A stretch of 64,000 bases of DNA from Ruegeria conchae (lineage in GTDB: Bacteria > Pseudomonadota > Alphaproteobacteria > Rhodobacterales > Rhodobacteraceae): the NCBI RefSeq assembly GCF_000192475.1, contig NZ_AEYW01000014.1, positions 62,001 through 126,000 on the forward strand, in the 5' to 3' direction. The notes below the pieces were generated by a model, which ran no database searches, was not told the DNA's origin, and worked only from the letters and a program-made list of their open reading frames with translations. Position numbers and translations under genes: made by a program. Each line of letters begins with the position of its first letter. Position 1 is the stretch's first letter. This document shows positions 9,006 through 17,625 of the stretch, piece by piece.

Positions 9006-10169
9006 TTAGGCCGACTTGAAGCGGGCGAGCAACTCGGCACGGTTTGGATCTGTTAGTGTAGCTGCCGCGCCGAACTCGAGTGCATTCAGAAGGTCAGCTG
9101 CCGGATAAAGGATCGGATCTTCCAGTAGTTCCTTCGGCAGCAACGCATTGGTGCGAGCATCAGCCGATGGATAGCCGTGAGCGAGGACTTCTTTCGCATT
9201 AACTTCCGGGTTCAGCAGGAAGTCGATCAAGGCATAAGCGGCATCCATATGGGGTGCGCCCTTAGGAATAGCGTAGTAGTCGGACCAGAGTTCACCGCCC
9301 TCGGCTCCCAGAACGTAGGCGATTTCAGGCATGTCGACATTCATCTGCTTGCCGTCACCTGTCCAGCACATCGTCATCCAGGCGTCACCGTTACGCATCG
9401 GTGGCTGATAATCCGACGAGATTGCAAACAGATGCGGTTTGGCATCCAGCAACAATTTCTCGGCATCCGCCAGTTCCTTCTCATCGACCGAGTTGAAGGA
9501 GTAGCCGAAGTATTTCAGGGCATTACCGATGGTGGTGAGTTGGTAATCATGCACCATTGTCCGGCCTGAGTAACCTTCCATAGTAAGGTCCCAGAACTCT
9601 TTCCATGTGGTTGGAGTCGGAGCGCCGTCAAGCTTGCTGGTGTTCACTGCAAAGCCAGTCGTGCCCCAGTTTTTTGGGACCGCGTAAAGCTGGCCATCGA
9701 CAGAACCGGCATCGGAAAAGCGCTGTTCGAATGAACCTGCGTCGTAGTTTGGCAGTTTGGACGTATCGAGCGGGATGATCAGATCTTCACCCACATACGT
9801 AGTGATTGTGTAGTTGGTTGGAACAAAAACGTCCCAGCCAGACCCTCCAGCCTGTAGTTTTGCCAACATCTCTTCGTTCGAGCCAAAAACATTGACCTGA
9901 ACATGGGCGCCAGTGGCTTCCGTGAAGGCTTCGAAGTTCATCTCGTCATGGTAGTTCGGCCATGTGGCGAGGATCACTCGGTCGCCAATGTCCCCGGCAG
10001 CAAATGCCGGGCGTGGACGCAACCCAGGAATGGCCGTGCCCAGAACGGCCGTTGCCATCCCAAGACCTGTCACGCCTAAGAAATGTCGCCGTGTAACCGA
10101 ACCCTTTTGGTACCGGCGAAGCTCTTCCATGAACTTTTGCTTGGAAATAGTCCCATTATCCTTGGTCAT
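9006..10169 (-). CDS. Periplasmic solute-binding protein, PotD-like, Tat-exported
   Basis: 387 residues. The N-terminus holds a twin-arginine signal (VTRRHFLGVTG, then a hydrophobic run to PAFA), so export folded through Tat is likely. The mature protein starts GDIGDRVILATWPNYHDEMN and has the lobes of the spermidine/putrescine-binding family. AGAGAGG precedes the ATG at 10169. It sits between the ATPase gene and the two permeases. Family members bind polyamines, opines or other small amines; ligand here is unknown. Confidence 0.88.
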   Translation of the reverse strand: MTKDNGTISKQKFMEELRRYQKGSVTRRHFLGVTGLGMATAVLGTAIPGLRPRPAFAAGDIGDRVILATWPNYHDEMNFEAFTEATGAHVQVNVFGSNEEMLAKLQAGGSGWDVFVPTNYTITTYVGEDLIIPLDTSKLPNYDAGSFEQRFSDAGSVDGQLYAVPKNWGTTGFAVNTSKLDGAPTPTTWKEFWDLTMEGYSGRTMVHDYQLTTIGNALKYFGYSFNSVDEKELADAEKLLLDAKPHLFAISSDYQPPMRNGDAWMTMCWTGDGKQMNVDMPEIAYVLGAEGGELWSDYYAIPKGAPHMDAAYALIDFLLNPEVNAKEVLAHGYPSADARTNALLPKELLEDPILYPAADLLNALEFGAAATLTDPNRAELLARFKSA

Positions 10170-10203
10170 TGTGAACCTCTCTGTTGTTGGATTGCGGGAT
10201 TTG

Positions 10204-11316
10204 TTAATTTTCCAGGATCAGCAGTGCGCCTTCGCCCCATGAAACAAAGGCCTGCTCTCCTGCATTGAACGTCCCCTCGTTCAATTCCGCTTGCCTTGGC
10301 ACAAGTACGTGGAAATCACCCAGTGCTTCGTTGCGCGCAAGGTATTCTGTGTGCTCCCCAAGGAAGATCCGATTTTGAATGGTAACTGGCAGAGCGATTT
10401 CAGCTGTGGGTAGCGCGCGGGTCAGCGTGATCTGTTCAGGACGGATACTAACGCACACTTCCTGCCCTGCATCTATTGGAATCTCCGGAGTTCCGTGCAC
10501 CTTTTGGCCACTCGCTAAACGCACAGTAATTTGGTCGGCTGCTGAGTCAGTCACAGTTGCATCAAAGAAATTTGAGGTGCCTACAAATCCAGCCACGTAG
10601 CGGCTGCGGGGCATGTCATAGAGTTCGCGTGGGCTGCCAACCTGCACAATACTGCCGCCTTCCATCACACAAATTCGGTCGGACATTGAAAGCGCTTCTT
10701 CTTGGTCGTGCGTGACGAGGACAAAAGTTATTCCCAGTTGTCGTTGCAGGTTCTGCAGTTCAAACTGCATTTCTTTTCGAAGCTTTCGATCCAGAGCAGC
10801 CATTGGTTCATCAAGCAGCAAAAGCTTGGGCTCGTTTACGATCGCACGCGCCAAAGCGACGCGTTGCTGCTGACCACCAGACATCTCCCAGATGCGACGT
10901 GGGCCAAACCCACCAAGACGGACAGTTTCCAGCGCTTGCTCAACCTTTGTCGCGATTGTTTGTTTGTCTACGTGTGGTCGTTGTTGGCGCAGGCCGTACG
11001 CGATGTTGTCGAACACGCTTAGGTGAGGAAAAAGAGCATAGTGCTGAAACACCATGTTGACTGGGCGATGGTGCGCATCCAAGTCGTTGACGACTTCTCC
11101 ATCGAGCAACACCTGACCTTCGGTTGGCTTCTCGAAACCTGCCAACATTCTAAGCGCAGTGGTTTTGCCGCAACCAGATGGGCCTAAGAACGACAGGAAC
11201 TCTCCTTTCCCAATGGAAAGATTCAGGTCTTTGGCAGCGACCACATTCCCAAAGGTCTTAGTCACTCCGCGGAGTTCCGCAATCGTCTGCATGGTGACGC
11301 TCATGTCAAAGCTCAT
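10204..11316 (-). CDS. ABC transporter ATP-binding protein, PotA-like
   Basis: About 370 residues from ATG 11316 (MSFDMSVTMQTI), chosen because AAAAAGG stands at the right distance; the frame extends 12 codons further up without such a site. Walker A is GPSGCGKTT, the signature MSGGQQQRVALARA, Walker B LLLLDEP, then the H-loop VTHDQEEALSMSD. The C-terminal 110 residues form a TOBE-like domain (SIRPEQITL). First gene of the operon ATPase, binding protein, two permeases, SDR. Confidence 0.9.
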   Translation of the reverse strand: MSFDMSVTMQTIAELRGVTKTFGNVVAAKDLNLSIGKGEFLSFLGPSGCGKTTALRMLAGFEKPTEGQVLLDGEVVNDLDAHHRPVNMVFQHYALFPHLSVFDNIAYGLRQQRPHVDKQTIATKVEQALETVRLGGFGPRRIWEMSGGQQQRVALARAIVNEPKLLLLDEPMAALDRKLRKEMQFELQNLQRQLGITFVLVTHDQEEALSMSDRICVMEGGSIVQVGSPRELYDMPRSRYVAGFVGTSNFFDATVTDSAADQITVRLASGQKVHGTPEIPIDAGQEVCVSIRPEQITLTRALPTAEIALPVTIQNRIFLGEHTEYLARNEALGDFHVLVPRQAELNEGTFNAGEQAFVSWGEGALLILEN

Positions 11317-11391
11317 ATACTGCCTTTTTCCTTTTGCTTGATTTTTTGGCATTTACTGGCATACCACTCAAACAGGGAAAAAGTAACAATA

Positions 11392-11424
11392 ACCCCGATT
11401 AGCTGTATATACCACAATTGGGGT
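11392..11424. promoter_or_regulatory. Dyad between ABC operon and LuxR-type regulator
   Basis: ACCCCGATT at 11392-11400 faces AATTGGGGT at 11416-11424, arms matching 8 of 9 bases around an AT-rich 15-bp spacer. It lies in the promoter space between two divergent genes, 75 bp from the ATPase start and 33 bp from the proposed regulator start, where an operator would be expected. Inferred only. Confidence 0.4.
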
Positions 11425-11457
11425 ATAAAGCCGCTTTTCGAAAATCTGGAGCAGCGT

Positions 11458-12225
11458 GTGTTCGATTGGATGGAAGAGGCCGGCAGGGTCGTGGAGAAGA
11501 TCGGAACCCCAGAATTTCCATGTGCTTTAGCAGATGGCTTGCGGCAGGTCGCACCATTCGATTTTACAGTGGTGTTTGGCCATGTCGGAACCGAAGCACC
11601 TATAGACCTTCACGACGATTTTCCCAAAAGCAAACGGCGTATTTTTGTTCAGGATTACCAAGCAGGGCCCTACGTACTTGATCCATTTTTTTTGGCCGCG
11701 ACAAAACCGATAACACCGGGTCTGTACCGCATGCGCGATATCGCACCGGACAGGTTCTATCAGGGCGAATACTATCGCAGCTATTACAAAAGGACTGGGT
11801 TAGCAGAGGAGATTGGCTACTTTATCGATATCCCAAGCACTGGGATGGTTGTGGTCTCGCTCATGCGATCAGTGAAGCCTTTTTCAGCCAAGGAAATTCG
11901 TCATTTGCACGCTCTATGGCCGCTCGTTCGGGCAGCCTGTTGCAAACATTGGAGTGACTTTCCAACGATGACCCGCGGCGCCGCAGCGAATGGCGTTAGT
12001 CGTCGCGTCGATCTTGCTTTCCAGGCATTTGGCGATGGCGTTCTGACGCCACGAGAAAGAGAAGTCGTTGAGTTCACGTTGAAGGGTCATTCGGCAGAAG
12101 CTGTCGGCACAATTCTCGGCATCTCTCCAGGCACAGTCCGCATCCACAGACGCAACATTTACGCGAAACTTAGGATCAATTCGCAGGGTGAGCTTTTTTC
12201 AAAGTTCATTGAAAAGGCACTTTAA
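11458..12225 (+). CDS. LuxR-type (GerE HTH) transcriptional regulator
   Basis: 255 residues from GTG 11458, chosen because CTGGAG lies 6 nt upstream; a longer frame from 11338 would start inside the divergent gene's leader. The C-terminus is a classic LuxR/GerE helix-turn-helix: LTPREREVVEFTLKG followed by ILGISPGTVRIHRRNIYAKL. The N-terminal 180 residues look like the sensory region common in roseobacter regulators of this shape (IGTPEFPCALADGL, then LDPFFLA) but show no clear autoinducer pocket. Divergent from the ABC operon, which it probably controls, perhaps also the GT1 gene downstream. Confidence 0.85.
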   Translation: MFDWMEEAGRVVEKIGTPEFPCALADGLRQVAPFDFTVVFGHVGTEAPIDLHDDFPKSKRRIFVQDYQAGPYVLDPFFLAATKPITPGLYRMRDIAPDRFYQGEYYRSYYKRTGLAEEIGYFIDIPSTGMVVVSLMRSVKPFSAKEIRHLHALWPLVRAACCKHWSDFPTMTRGAAANGVSRRVDLAFQAFGDGVLTPREREVVEFTLKGHSAEAVGTILGISPGTVRIHRRNIYAKLRINSQGELFSKFIEKAL

Positions 12226-12434
12226 AAGGTTCCTTGAACACCCACTTTGGGCTGACTGCGGTTCTTTGGAGTAAAAATGCGGATGGCTGCAACGTCCCGC
12301 ATTGCTGCCGCTCGCGACATTTCAGCGAGCGTCTGTCTCGAGCCCAAACCGACACTTTAGGTTCAGTGATTTAGAGATCATTGCGATGCACCCTTCCATC
12401 CTTCATGACAAAACGGATGACCGACGGGAATATC

Positions 12435-13733
12435 CTAGATTCGATTAGGATTTACACAATCCAGTATTTTCTGAGCAGCTAACTGAACCGACTTTCTCAA
12501 CTGCATGACCTCGGAGTTCGCAGCCAGCCGGGACTTCATCTCCGCATCCCCAAGTAGTTGGTTAATCGCATTCTCCAACTGCTCCGTTGTCCAATCCCAT
12601 CGATTTAGCCTGAGTCCGACACTGGTTTCGACTGCCCGCTGGGCGTTGTCATGTCCGTCCCAGCAATAGGGGAGGATTAGCGACGGGACCCCGAAATACA
12701 GCGCTTCGCAAAAGCTGTTGTTGCCGCCGTGGTGAATAAAAAGATCGCATTGTTCAACCACGGAAGGCTGCGGGAACCATTCCTGCAGATGAACATTGTC
12801 CGGCACTCTGGAATAGGCATCGATCTGTGCGCCGACATTGATCAGAAAACGCATGTCCAATGTCTTGAATACGTCGAACAGGCTTTCAAAGAATGAGACA
12901 TCCATTGCACCGAGGCTGCCAAAACTCACGTACACCAGAGGCCCGTTGTTACGGGGCATTTGAGGTACACGGTAAGGACCTTCCTGGCGAACGCAGCCTT
13001 CGAGAAAGGTGAATTGTCCAGAGTCCAGCACCTGATCACGATCATGGCGAATGATAGATGGCGCTAAAAGAAGGTTTTGATGCGGTGATGTTTCTAGGAA
13101 CTCACCTTCAGGCAATAGCTCAAGCCCCTTATCCTGGCGAAATTTGTTGTAGCGCGCATGAATTGGGCCAAGGGTCTCCAAGTACTGGTCTCGAAATGCC
13201 GCACACCCGGCAGCGTCAGATGCCGGCAGACCGGACAGGTACGGCGGTAGGCAGTTGTCTGGCAACTCGGTTTCCGCGCAAGAAATAACCCTGACCCATG
13301 GGCACTCGGATCGTACGATGGCCGGGAACATGATGACGTTGTCGAGGACGACGACATCTGGGTTGATCCGCTCTAGCGCCGTTTCCAAACCCTGTTCGAC
13401 CGATTCCGCTGTCTCGACGATTGCGTTCCAAACGGGCTCTACATAGGTGGTCAGTTGGTCAGTTGGATGCATGTTAAAATGCGGCAGATGATGGCTCAGG
13501 AATTCCTGCCAGTAGGTCTGGGTTTCCTCTTCTGTCAACTCTGACTGAACAGGGACGGCGAACTCGTCAAAACCGTAATCTGCGAATACGCCACCAAAGC
13601 CACCGTGGGTGAGGAAAACGGGGTGTGCACCCATTGCGCGCAGTTCCTGGGCGATCCCCACACAATTCAGTGCAGCCCCAAAACTAGCTTCGGGGAAAAA
13701 CGCGATTACGGGTGCTTCCTTGCGGTTCATCAT
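12435..13733 (-). CDS. GT1-family glycosyltransferase (UGT/macrolide-type)
   Basis: 432 residues, GT-B fold. The nucleotide-sugar half has VYVSFGSLGAMD, then EWFPQPSVVEQCDLFIHHGG and CWDGHDNAQR, the equivalents of the UGT signature. It begins AFFPEASFGAALNCVGIAQ, almost the same as the second GT1 at 18708 (AFFPEAAFGPALNSVGIAQ), so the two are clear paralogues. No signal or membrane segment, so it acts in the cytoplasm. It follows the GntR gene by 4 bp on the same strand and is likely cotranscribed with it. Sugar donor and acceptor unknown. Confidence 0.85.
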   Translation of the reverse strand: MMNRKEAPVIAFFPEASFGAALNCVGIAQELRAMGAHPVFLTHGGFGGVFADYGFDEFAVPVQSELTEEETQTYWQEFLSHHLPHFNMHPTDQLTTYVEPVWNAIVETAESVEQGLETALERINPDVVVLDNVIMFPAIVRSECPWVRVISCAETELPDNCLPPYLSGLPASDAAGCAAFRDQYLETLGPIHARYNKFRQDKGLELLPEGEFLETSPHQNLLLAPSIIRHDRDQVLDSGQFTFLEGCVRQEGPYRVPQMPRNNGPLVYVSFGSLGAMDVSFFESLFDVFKTLDMRFLINVGAQIDAYSRVPDNVHLQEWFPQPSVVEQCDLFIHHGGNNSFCEALYFGVPSLILPYCWDGHDNAQRAVETSVGLRLNRWDWTTEQLENAINQLLGDAEMKSRLAANSEVMQLRKSVQLAAQKILDCVNPNRI

Positions 13734-13737
13734 TCAA

Positions 13738-14661
13738 TCACCGGATTGACCCGCGGGTTGCTTGGACTAGCGCCGGAGCACCACGATTGGCGACGCTGGG
13801 CCTTTGGTGCATTGAAAGCCGCAAGTGCAACCTCATCTGATCCGCCGCAAGATCGAAATGATCCTGTTCGATGAAATCAAGGATACGCAGATGTTCATCG
13901 AGCGCCTGCCTCATCCGAAAGTCGATCATACCGAATGATCCGCCTGGCAGGTGGCGCAACCCATGATGGGCCATGAGAACAGAAGCTAGATACTGGTTTC
14001 CGGACGATCGAGCGATGAGCTTGTGAAAGGCAAGATCCGCGTCCTGGAAATCCTGGCTATTGAAAGAGTTTTCCGACTGCGCCAGAAGCGCTTCGGTCTG
14101 GCTGCGGACCAGATCGGCGCGCTTGGTGTCCAACTTGAAACCGTCGGACAGAATGGCCTGCGGTTCCAGTATCAGACGAAATTCGTAGCTCTCTATTCGT
14201 CCGGAGCGGTCTCCCGGCATGCGCGTAAAAACCCAGGATTGACCTTCGGCTTTCTGAATCACGCCTTGGGCCAGGAGGGCTTCGAGCGCACGCTGTGCAG
14301 CGCTGCGGGAAACCGAATATCTGCGGATCAGGTCTGTGACATTGATGGCACCGTCCAGGCGTCGGGCGCCGCGATCTCGTAGGATGGCACCAGCGAGATC
14401 CACACCTGCTCCGACCGCATGCTGGTTGAGTATCGAATGCCCCTTTTCGGGTTCGCATTCTAGGACAAACCCGCCTTCTGCCGCTTTGCGTGCCATCCCC
14501 TCCTTTTCCAGCAGCCTCAATGCGGATCTAATCGGAGTGCGAGAGACGCTGCACGAATCAGCAAGGGTTTTTTCCACCAGTCTGTCGCCCTGATGCAAAT
14601 CGAGATCCATCGCAACATCCAGTATTTTTTGAGCAAGTTTCAAGTATTTGCTTGGTGACAT
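13738..14661 (-). CDS. GntR-family regulator with two winged HTH domains and FCD domain
   Basis: 307 residues from ATG 14661 (MSPSKYLKLAQKILD); a longer frame to 14889 is unlikely since it would cover the opposite promoter. Residues about 5-75 are a GntR winged helix (LADSCSVSRTPIRSALRLLE). Residues about 88-145 form a second HTH (LIRRYSVSRSAAQRALEALL), and the rest is an all-helical FCD ligand domain (RLILEPQAIL, then DLAFHKLIARSSGNQYL). Two HTHs before one FCD is unusual. It is divergent from the second ABC operon and lies just upstream of the GT1 gene. Confidence 0.85.
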   Translation of the reverse strand: MSPSKYLKLAQKILDVAMDLDLHQGDRLVEKTLADSCSVSRTPIRSALRLLEKEGMARKAAEGGFVLECEPEKGHSILNQHAVGAGVDLAGAILRDRGARRLDGAINVTDLIRRYSVSRSAAQRALEALLAQGVIQKAEGQSWVFTRMPGDRSGRIESYEFRLILEPQAILSDGFKLDTKRADLVRSQTEALLAQSENSFNSQDFQDADLAFHKLIARSSGNQYLASVLMAHHGLRHLPGGSFGMIDFRMRQALDEHLRILDFIEQDHFDLAADQMRLHLRLSMHQRPSVANRGAPALVQATRGSIR

Positions 14662-14703
14662 AAGAAGACGGCTTTCGTCATACTCAGTTAATATACAATA
14701 AAA

Positions 14704-14784
14704 ACGGTATCTTAAATGGCTTCTCCGGGCCATACAAAAATGATTCAAAAAATTGTTGAGTTTTATTTCATCAAAAAATACCGT
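14704..14784. promoter_or_regulatory. Possible GntR operator half-sites
   Basis: ACGGTAT at 14704-14710 and its complement ATACCGT at 14778-14784 lie in the AT-rich space between the GntR start (14661) and the binding-protein start (14840). The spacing of 67 bp is wide for one dimer and would suit two dimers or looping. Suggestive only. Confidence 0.3.
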
Positions 14785-14839
14785 GATTGCATCATATATC
14801 TCGCCCCAGAAGCGAGCGCGGATGTCAAGGGAGGAAGAC

Positions 14840-15910
14840 ATGACCAACAAGTTCACCAATTCGTTCCGTTTGCCATTTGCTTGGCTCACCGCCGGGGCGG
14901 CCTGCGCACTCAGCGCATTCGCCGGAGCGGCCCAAGCAGAAAAAATCGTGATCTCGAACTGGGACGGCTACATGCCGCCGGACCTGCTGGAGAATTTCAC
15001 CATGGAAACCGGTATCGAGGCCGAGCTCTCGGTGCATGGCACTAACGAAGAAATCATGGGCAAGGTCGTAGCCGGTGGAGGAAAGGGCTACGACGTTCTT
15101 TTCGTCTCGTCGCCTTTTGCCGAGGCGTTAAACAACCTGGGGCTGGTGGCTGCAATCGACCACGACAAGGTTCCGAATGCCTCTAACCTGTATGACGAAG
15201 CTAAAGAACTAGCCCATGATCCGGGCAACAACTATTCAATGCCATACGCTTGGGGCACGACGGGCTTATGCTACCGGTCAGACCTGATGCCAGAGCCAAC
15301 TTCGTGGAACGATCTGCTCAAACCCTCTGACGACCTCAAAGGCAAAGTGACAATGCTCTCGACGGATCGCTGGCTGATGGGGGCTGCTGCGCTAGCCCTC
15401 GGAAAGTCGCTGAACGATACGTCGGATGAGACGTTGGCGGCTGCAAAGGACCTGCTGGTTGCGGCGAAGCAGGATCTGCTGGCCTACGACGACGCAACTT
15501 TTTATCTGAAGTTGGTATCGGGCGAGGCAACGATGGTTCACGCCTGGGATGGCTGGTGCAACTACGGCATCGGTGAAAACGCGGACATCAAGTACACGAT
15601 ACCATCAGAAGGATCGGATCTGTGGGTGGATGCGCTAGTCATCGCGGATGCATCTGAAAACAAAGATGCGGCGCATGCCTTTGTGAACTATGTCTTGGGC
15701 GCGGACGTCGGTGTCTGGGTTGCCAGCAATATCCTTTACAAAACGCCGAACAAGGCTGCGATGGAGGCGCTGGACCCGTCCTTAATCGAAACCTTCCCGA
15801 ATATGGGAATGTCGCCTGCAGACCTTACCAAGTACGAGCAGTTGCGCGATCTCGGCAATGGCCAGAAACCCTTTGCACGGACCGTGACCGAAATCATGGC
15901 CGCACAGTAA
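14840..15910 (+). CDS. Periplasmic solute-binding protein, PotD/PotF-like
   Basis: 356 residues from ATG 14840, preceded by AAGGGAGGAAG; the frame continues upstream but without a ribosome site. Sec signal peptide ends AFAGAAQA before EKIVISNWDGYMPPDLL, the usual mature start of this family. Conserved pocket segments include PYAWGTTGLCYR and MVHAWDGWCNYG. First gene of an operon with PotB-, PotC- and PotA-like genes, a GT1, two cupins and an aldehyde dehydrogenase. Unlike the binding protein at 9006 it uses Sec, not Tat. Confidence 0.9.
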   Translation: MTNKFTNSFRLPFAWLTAGAACALSAFAGAAQAEKIVISNWDGYMPPDLLENFTMETGIEAELSVHGTNEEIMGKVVAGGGKGYDVLFVSSPFAEALNNLGLVAAIDHDKVPNASNLYDEAKELAHDPGNNYSMPYAWGTTGLCYRSDLMPEPTSWNDLLKPSDDLKGKVTMLSTDRWLMGAAALALGKSLNDTSDETLAAAKDLLVAAKQDLLAYDDATFYLKLVSGEATMVHAWDGWCNYGIGENADIKYTIPSEGSDLWVDALVIADASENKDAAHAFVNYVLGADVGVWVASNILYKTPNKAAMEALDPSLIETFPNMGMSPADLTKYEQLRDLGNGQKPFARTVTEIMAAQ

Positions 15911-15931
15911 GTGATCAAACCCTGAGCAAAA

Positions 15932-15954
15932 CCCGACCCGAACAAAGGGTCGGG
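15932..15954 (+). other. Intercistronic stem-loop
   Basis: CCCGACCC (15932-15939) and GGGTCGGG (15947-15954) form a perfect 8-bp GC-rich stem with a 7-nt loop, 22 nt after the binding-protein stop. No T-run follows. Such hairpins after binding-protein genes often protect the upstream mRNA and give it higher expression than the permeases; that role is inferred here. Confidence 0.65.
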
Positions 15955-15988
15955 CCTGTACGACATCACTCCACAGATTGCCAAGTAT

Positions 15989-16843
15989 ATGACCAATCGA
16001 CTGAAATCGGTGATCTTGCTGGGGCCGGGCCTGGGCTGGCTTGCGCTTCTTATGGTGGTGCCGTGTGGCCTTATTTTTACCTATGCGTTCTTTGAACGCG
16101 GTATCTATGGCGGTATCGACCACGTCTTTACGTTTGAGAATTTTGTGCGGGCCACCGATCCTCTTTACCTCGGGATCTTCTTACGCTCAGCCAAGATCGC
16201 ATTTCTGACCACGATAATCGCGATCCTGATCGCCTATCCGGCGGCCTATGCCATCACGCTGGCGCCGCGCCGTTGGCAGACCGGTTTGCTGATCTTGGTG
16301 ATCCTGCCGTTCTGGTCCAACTACCTAATCCGCACTTACGCCTGGATCGTGATGCTTAACCGCGAGGGCTTGATCAATAATACTCTCCAGGGGGCAGGCT
16401 TGATCGATGAGCCGCTGTCTCTACTTTATAACAATTTCGCGGTGATCGTTGGGCTTGTCTACAACTACACCCCCTTTGTGGTTCTGGCGATCTATTCGTC
16501 GCTGAACCGCATAAATGTCGAAACCATAGAAGCCTCGGAAGATCTTGGAGCTCCCGCTTGGACCACTTTCCACCGGGTGATACTGCCACAGACCGTTCCC
16601 GGCATTGCGGCAGGTGGTGTCTTTGTTTTTGTATTGTCGATCGGCAATTTCATTACGCCCGATTTGCTTGGTGGCGGGCGACTTCAGATGGTTGGAAACC
16701 TGATCTATGACCAGTTCCTGAGCGCCCGCGACTGGCCGTTCGGAGCAACGCTGTCGATGTTCCTGATTGCGATTATGATGGGGCTTTTGTTCGCACAGGC
16801 GGTATTGGCCAATCGCGCAGCGGGACAGAGAGGGCAGGACTGA
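15989..16843 (+). CDS. ABC transporter permease, PotB-like
   Basis: 284 residues, six membrane segments. The EAA loop is EASEDLGAPAWTTFHRVILP. Begins MTNRLKSVILLGPGLGWLAL, the usual short cytoplasmic start. Ends TGATG, sharing one base with the start of the next permease. Intact. Partner of the binding protein at 14840. Confidence 0.9.
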   Translation: MTNRLKSVILLGPGLGWLALLMVVPCGLIFTYAFFERGIYGGIDHVFTFENFVRATDPLYLGIFLRSAKIAFLTTIIAILIAYPAAYAITLAPRRWQTGLLILVILPFWSNYLIRTYAWIVMLNREGLINNTLQGAGLIDEPLSLLYNNFAVIVGLVYNYTPFVVLAIYSSLNRINVETIEASEDLGAPAWTTFHRVILPQTVPGIAAGGVFVFVLSIGNFITPDLLGGGRLQMVGNLIYDQFLSARDWPFGATLSMFLIAIMMGLLFAQAVLANRAAGQRGQD

Positions 16844-17625
16844 TGCGGGACCGATCCAACATGGGCCTGAAGCTGCACCTGGTTTTGTTTTACACCTTTC
16901 TCTATGTGCCGATCCTTGTGCTCATGGCGTTAAGCTTTAACCGGGCCGGACTTCCAACTGTATGGACCGGGTTTTCGTTGGAATGGTACGGCAAGTTGTT
17001 TACCGCGGATCCAATACTGTTGGCGGCGCGCAACACGCTAATCGTGGCCTTAATCTCGACCGTTCTGGCGACAATATTCGGCACGCTTTTGGCGGTCGGT
17101 GTCGAGACACGGCATAATTCTTCAGTTCTAGACGCGGTTCTGTTCGCACCGATGATCATCCCCGACATAGTTCTGGCCATCGCGCTCTTGTCCTTTTTCA
17201 CCCTACTCAACATGACGCTGGGGCTTCATTCGATCATCCTCAGCCATGTCGTATTTAACATAGCCTTTGTTGTCGCCGTGGTGCGTACGCGGATGCGCAA
17301 TTTCGACCATTCGATACTTGAGGCCAGTGCCGACCTTGGGGCCAGCGAATTCACCACCTTTCGCCGCATCCTGCTGCCCGCCATCGCGCCGGGGGTTATC
17401 GCCGGGGCGCTGTTGTCTTTCACCCTGTCTGTGGACGAATTCATTATTGCCTTCTTTACCGCCGGTGCTGGGCAATCCTCGACCACGTTGCCGATGCAGA
17501 TTTACGCAATGATCCGATTTGGCGTCACGCCGGAAATCAATGCGATGGCTACCATCGTCATGTTCGTTTCATTCACGCTGGTCTTCTTCGCACAGCGTAC
17601 CGACAAAGAGGTTTTCAGCCGATGA
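16843..17625 (+). CDS. ABC transporter permease, PotC-like
   Basis: 260 residues with six membrane segments, EAA loop EASADLGASEFTTFRRILLP and SFTLSVDEFIIAFF, as in PotC. Its start overlaps the previous stop by 1 nt and its stop overlaps the next start by 4 nt, so translation of the three genes is tightly coupled. Confidence 0.9.
   Translation: MRDRSNMGLKLHLVLFYTFLYVPILVLMALSFNRAGLPTVWTGFSLEWYGKLFTADPILLAARNTLIVALISTVLATIFGTLLAVGVETRHNSSVLDAVLFAPMIIPDIVLAIALLSFFTLLNMTLGLHSIILSHVVFNIAFVVAVVRTRMRNFDHSILEASADLGASEFTTFRRILLPAIAPGVIAGALLSFTLSVDEFIIAFFTAGAGQSSTTLPMQIYAMIRFGVTPEINAMATIVMFVSFTLVFFAQRTDKEVFSR

Noticed and set aside
14662..14889. Longer N-terminus for the GntR regulator
   Set aside because: It would run through the promoter region and over the start of the divergent binding-protein gene; the family start fits ATG 14661.
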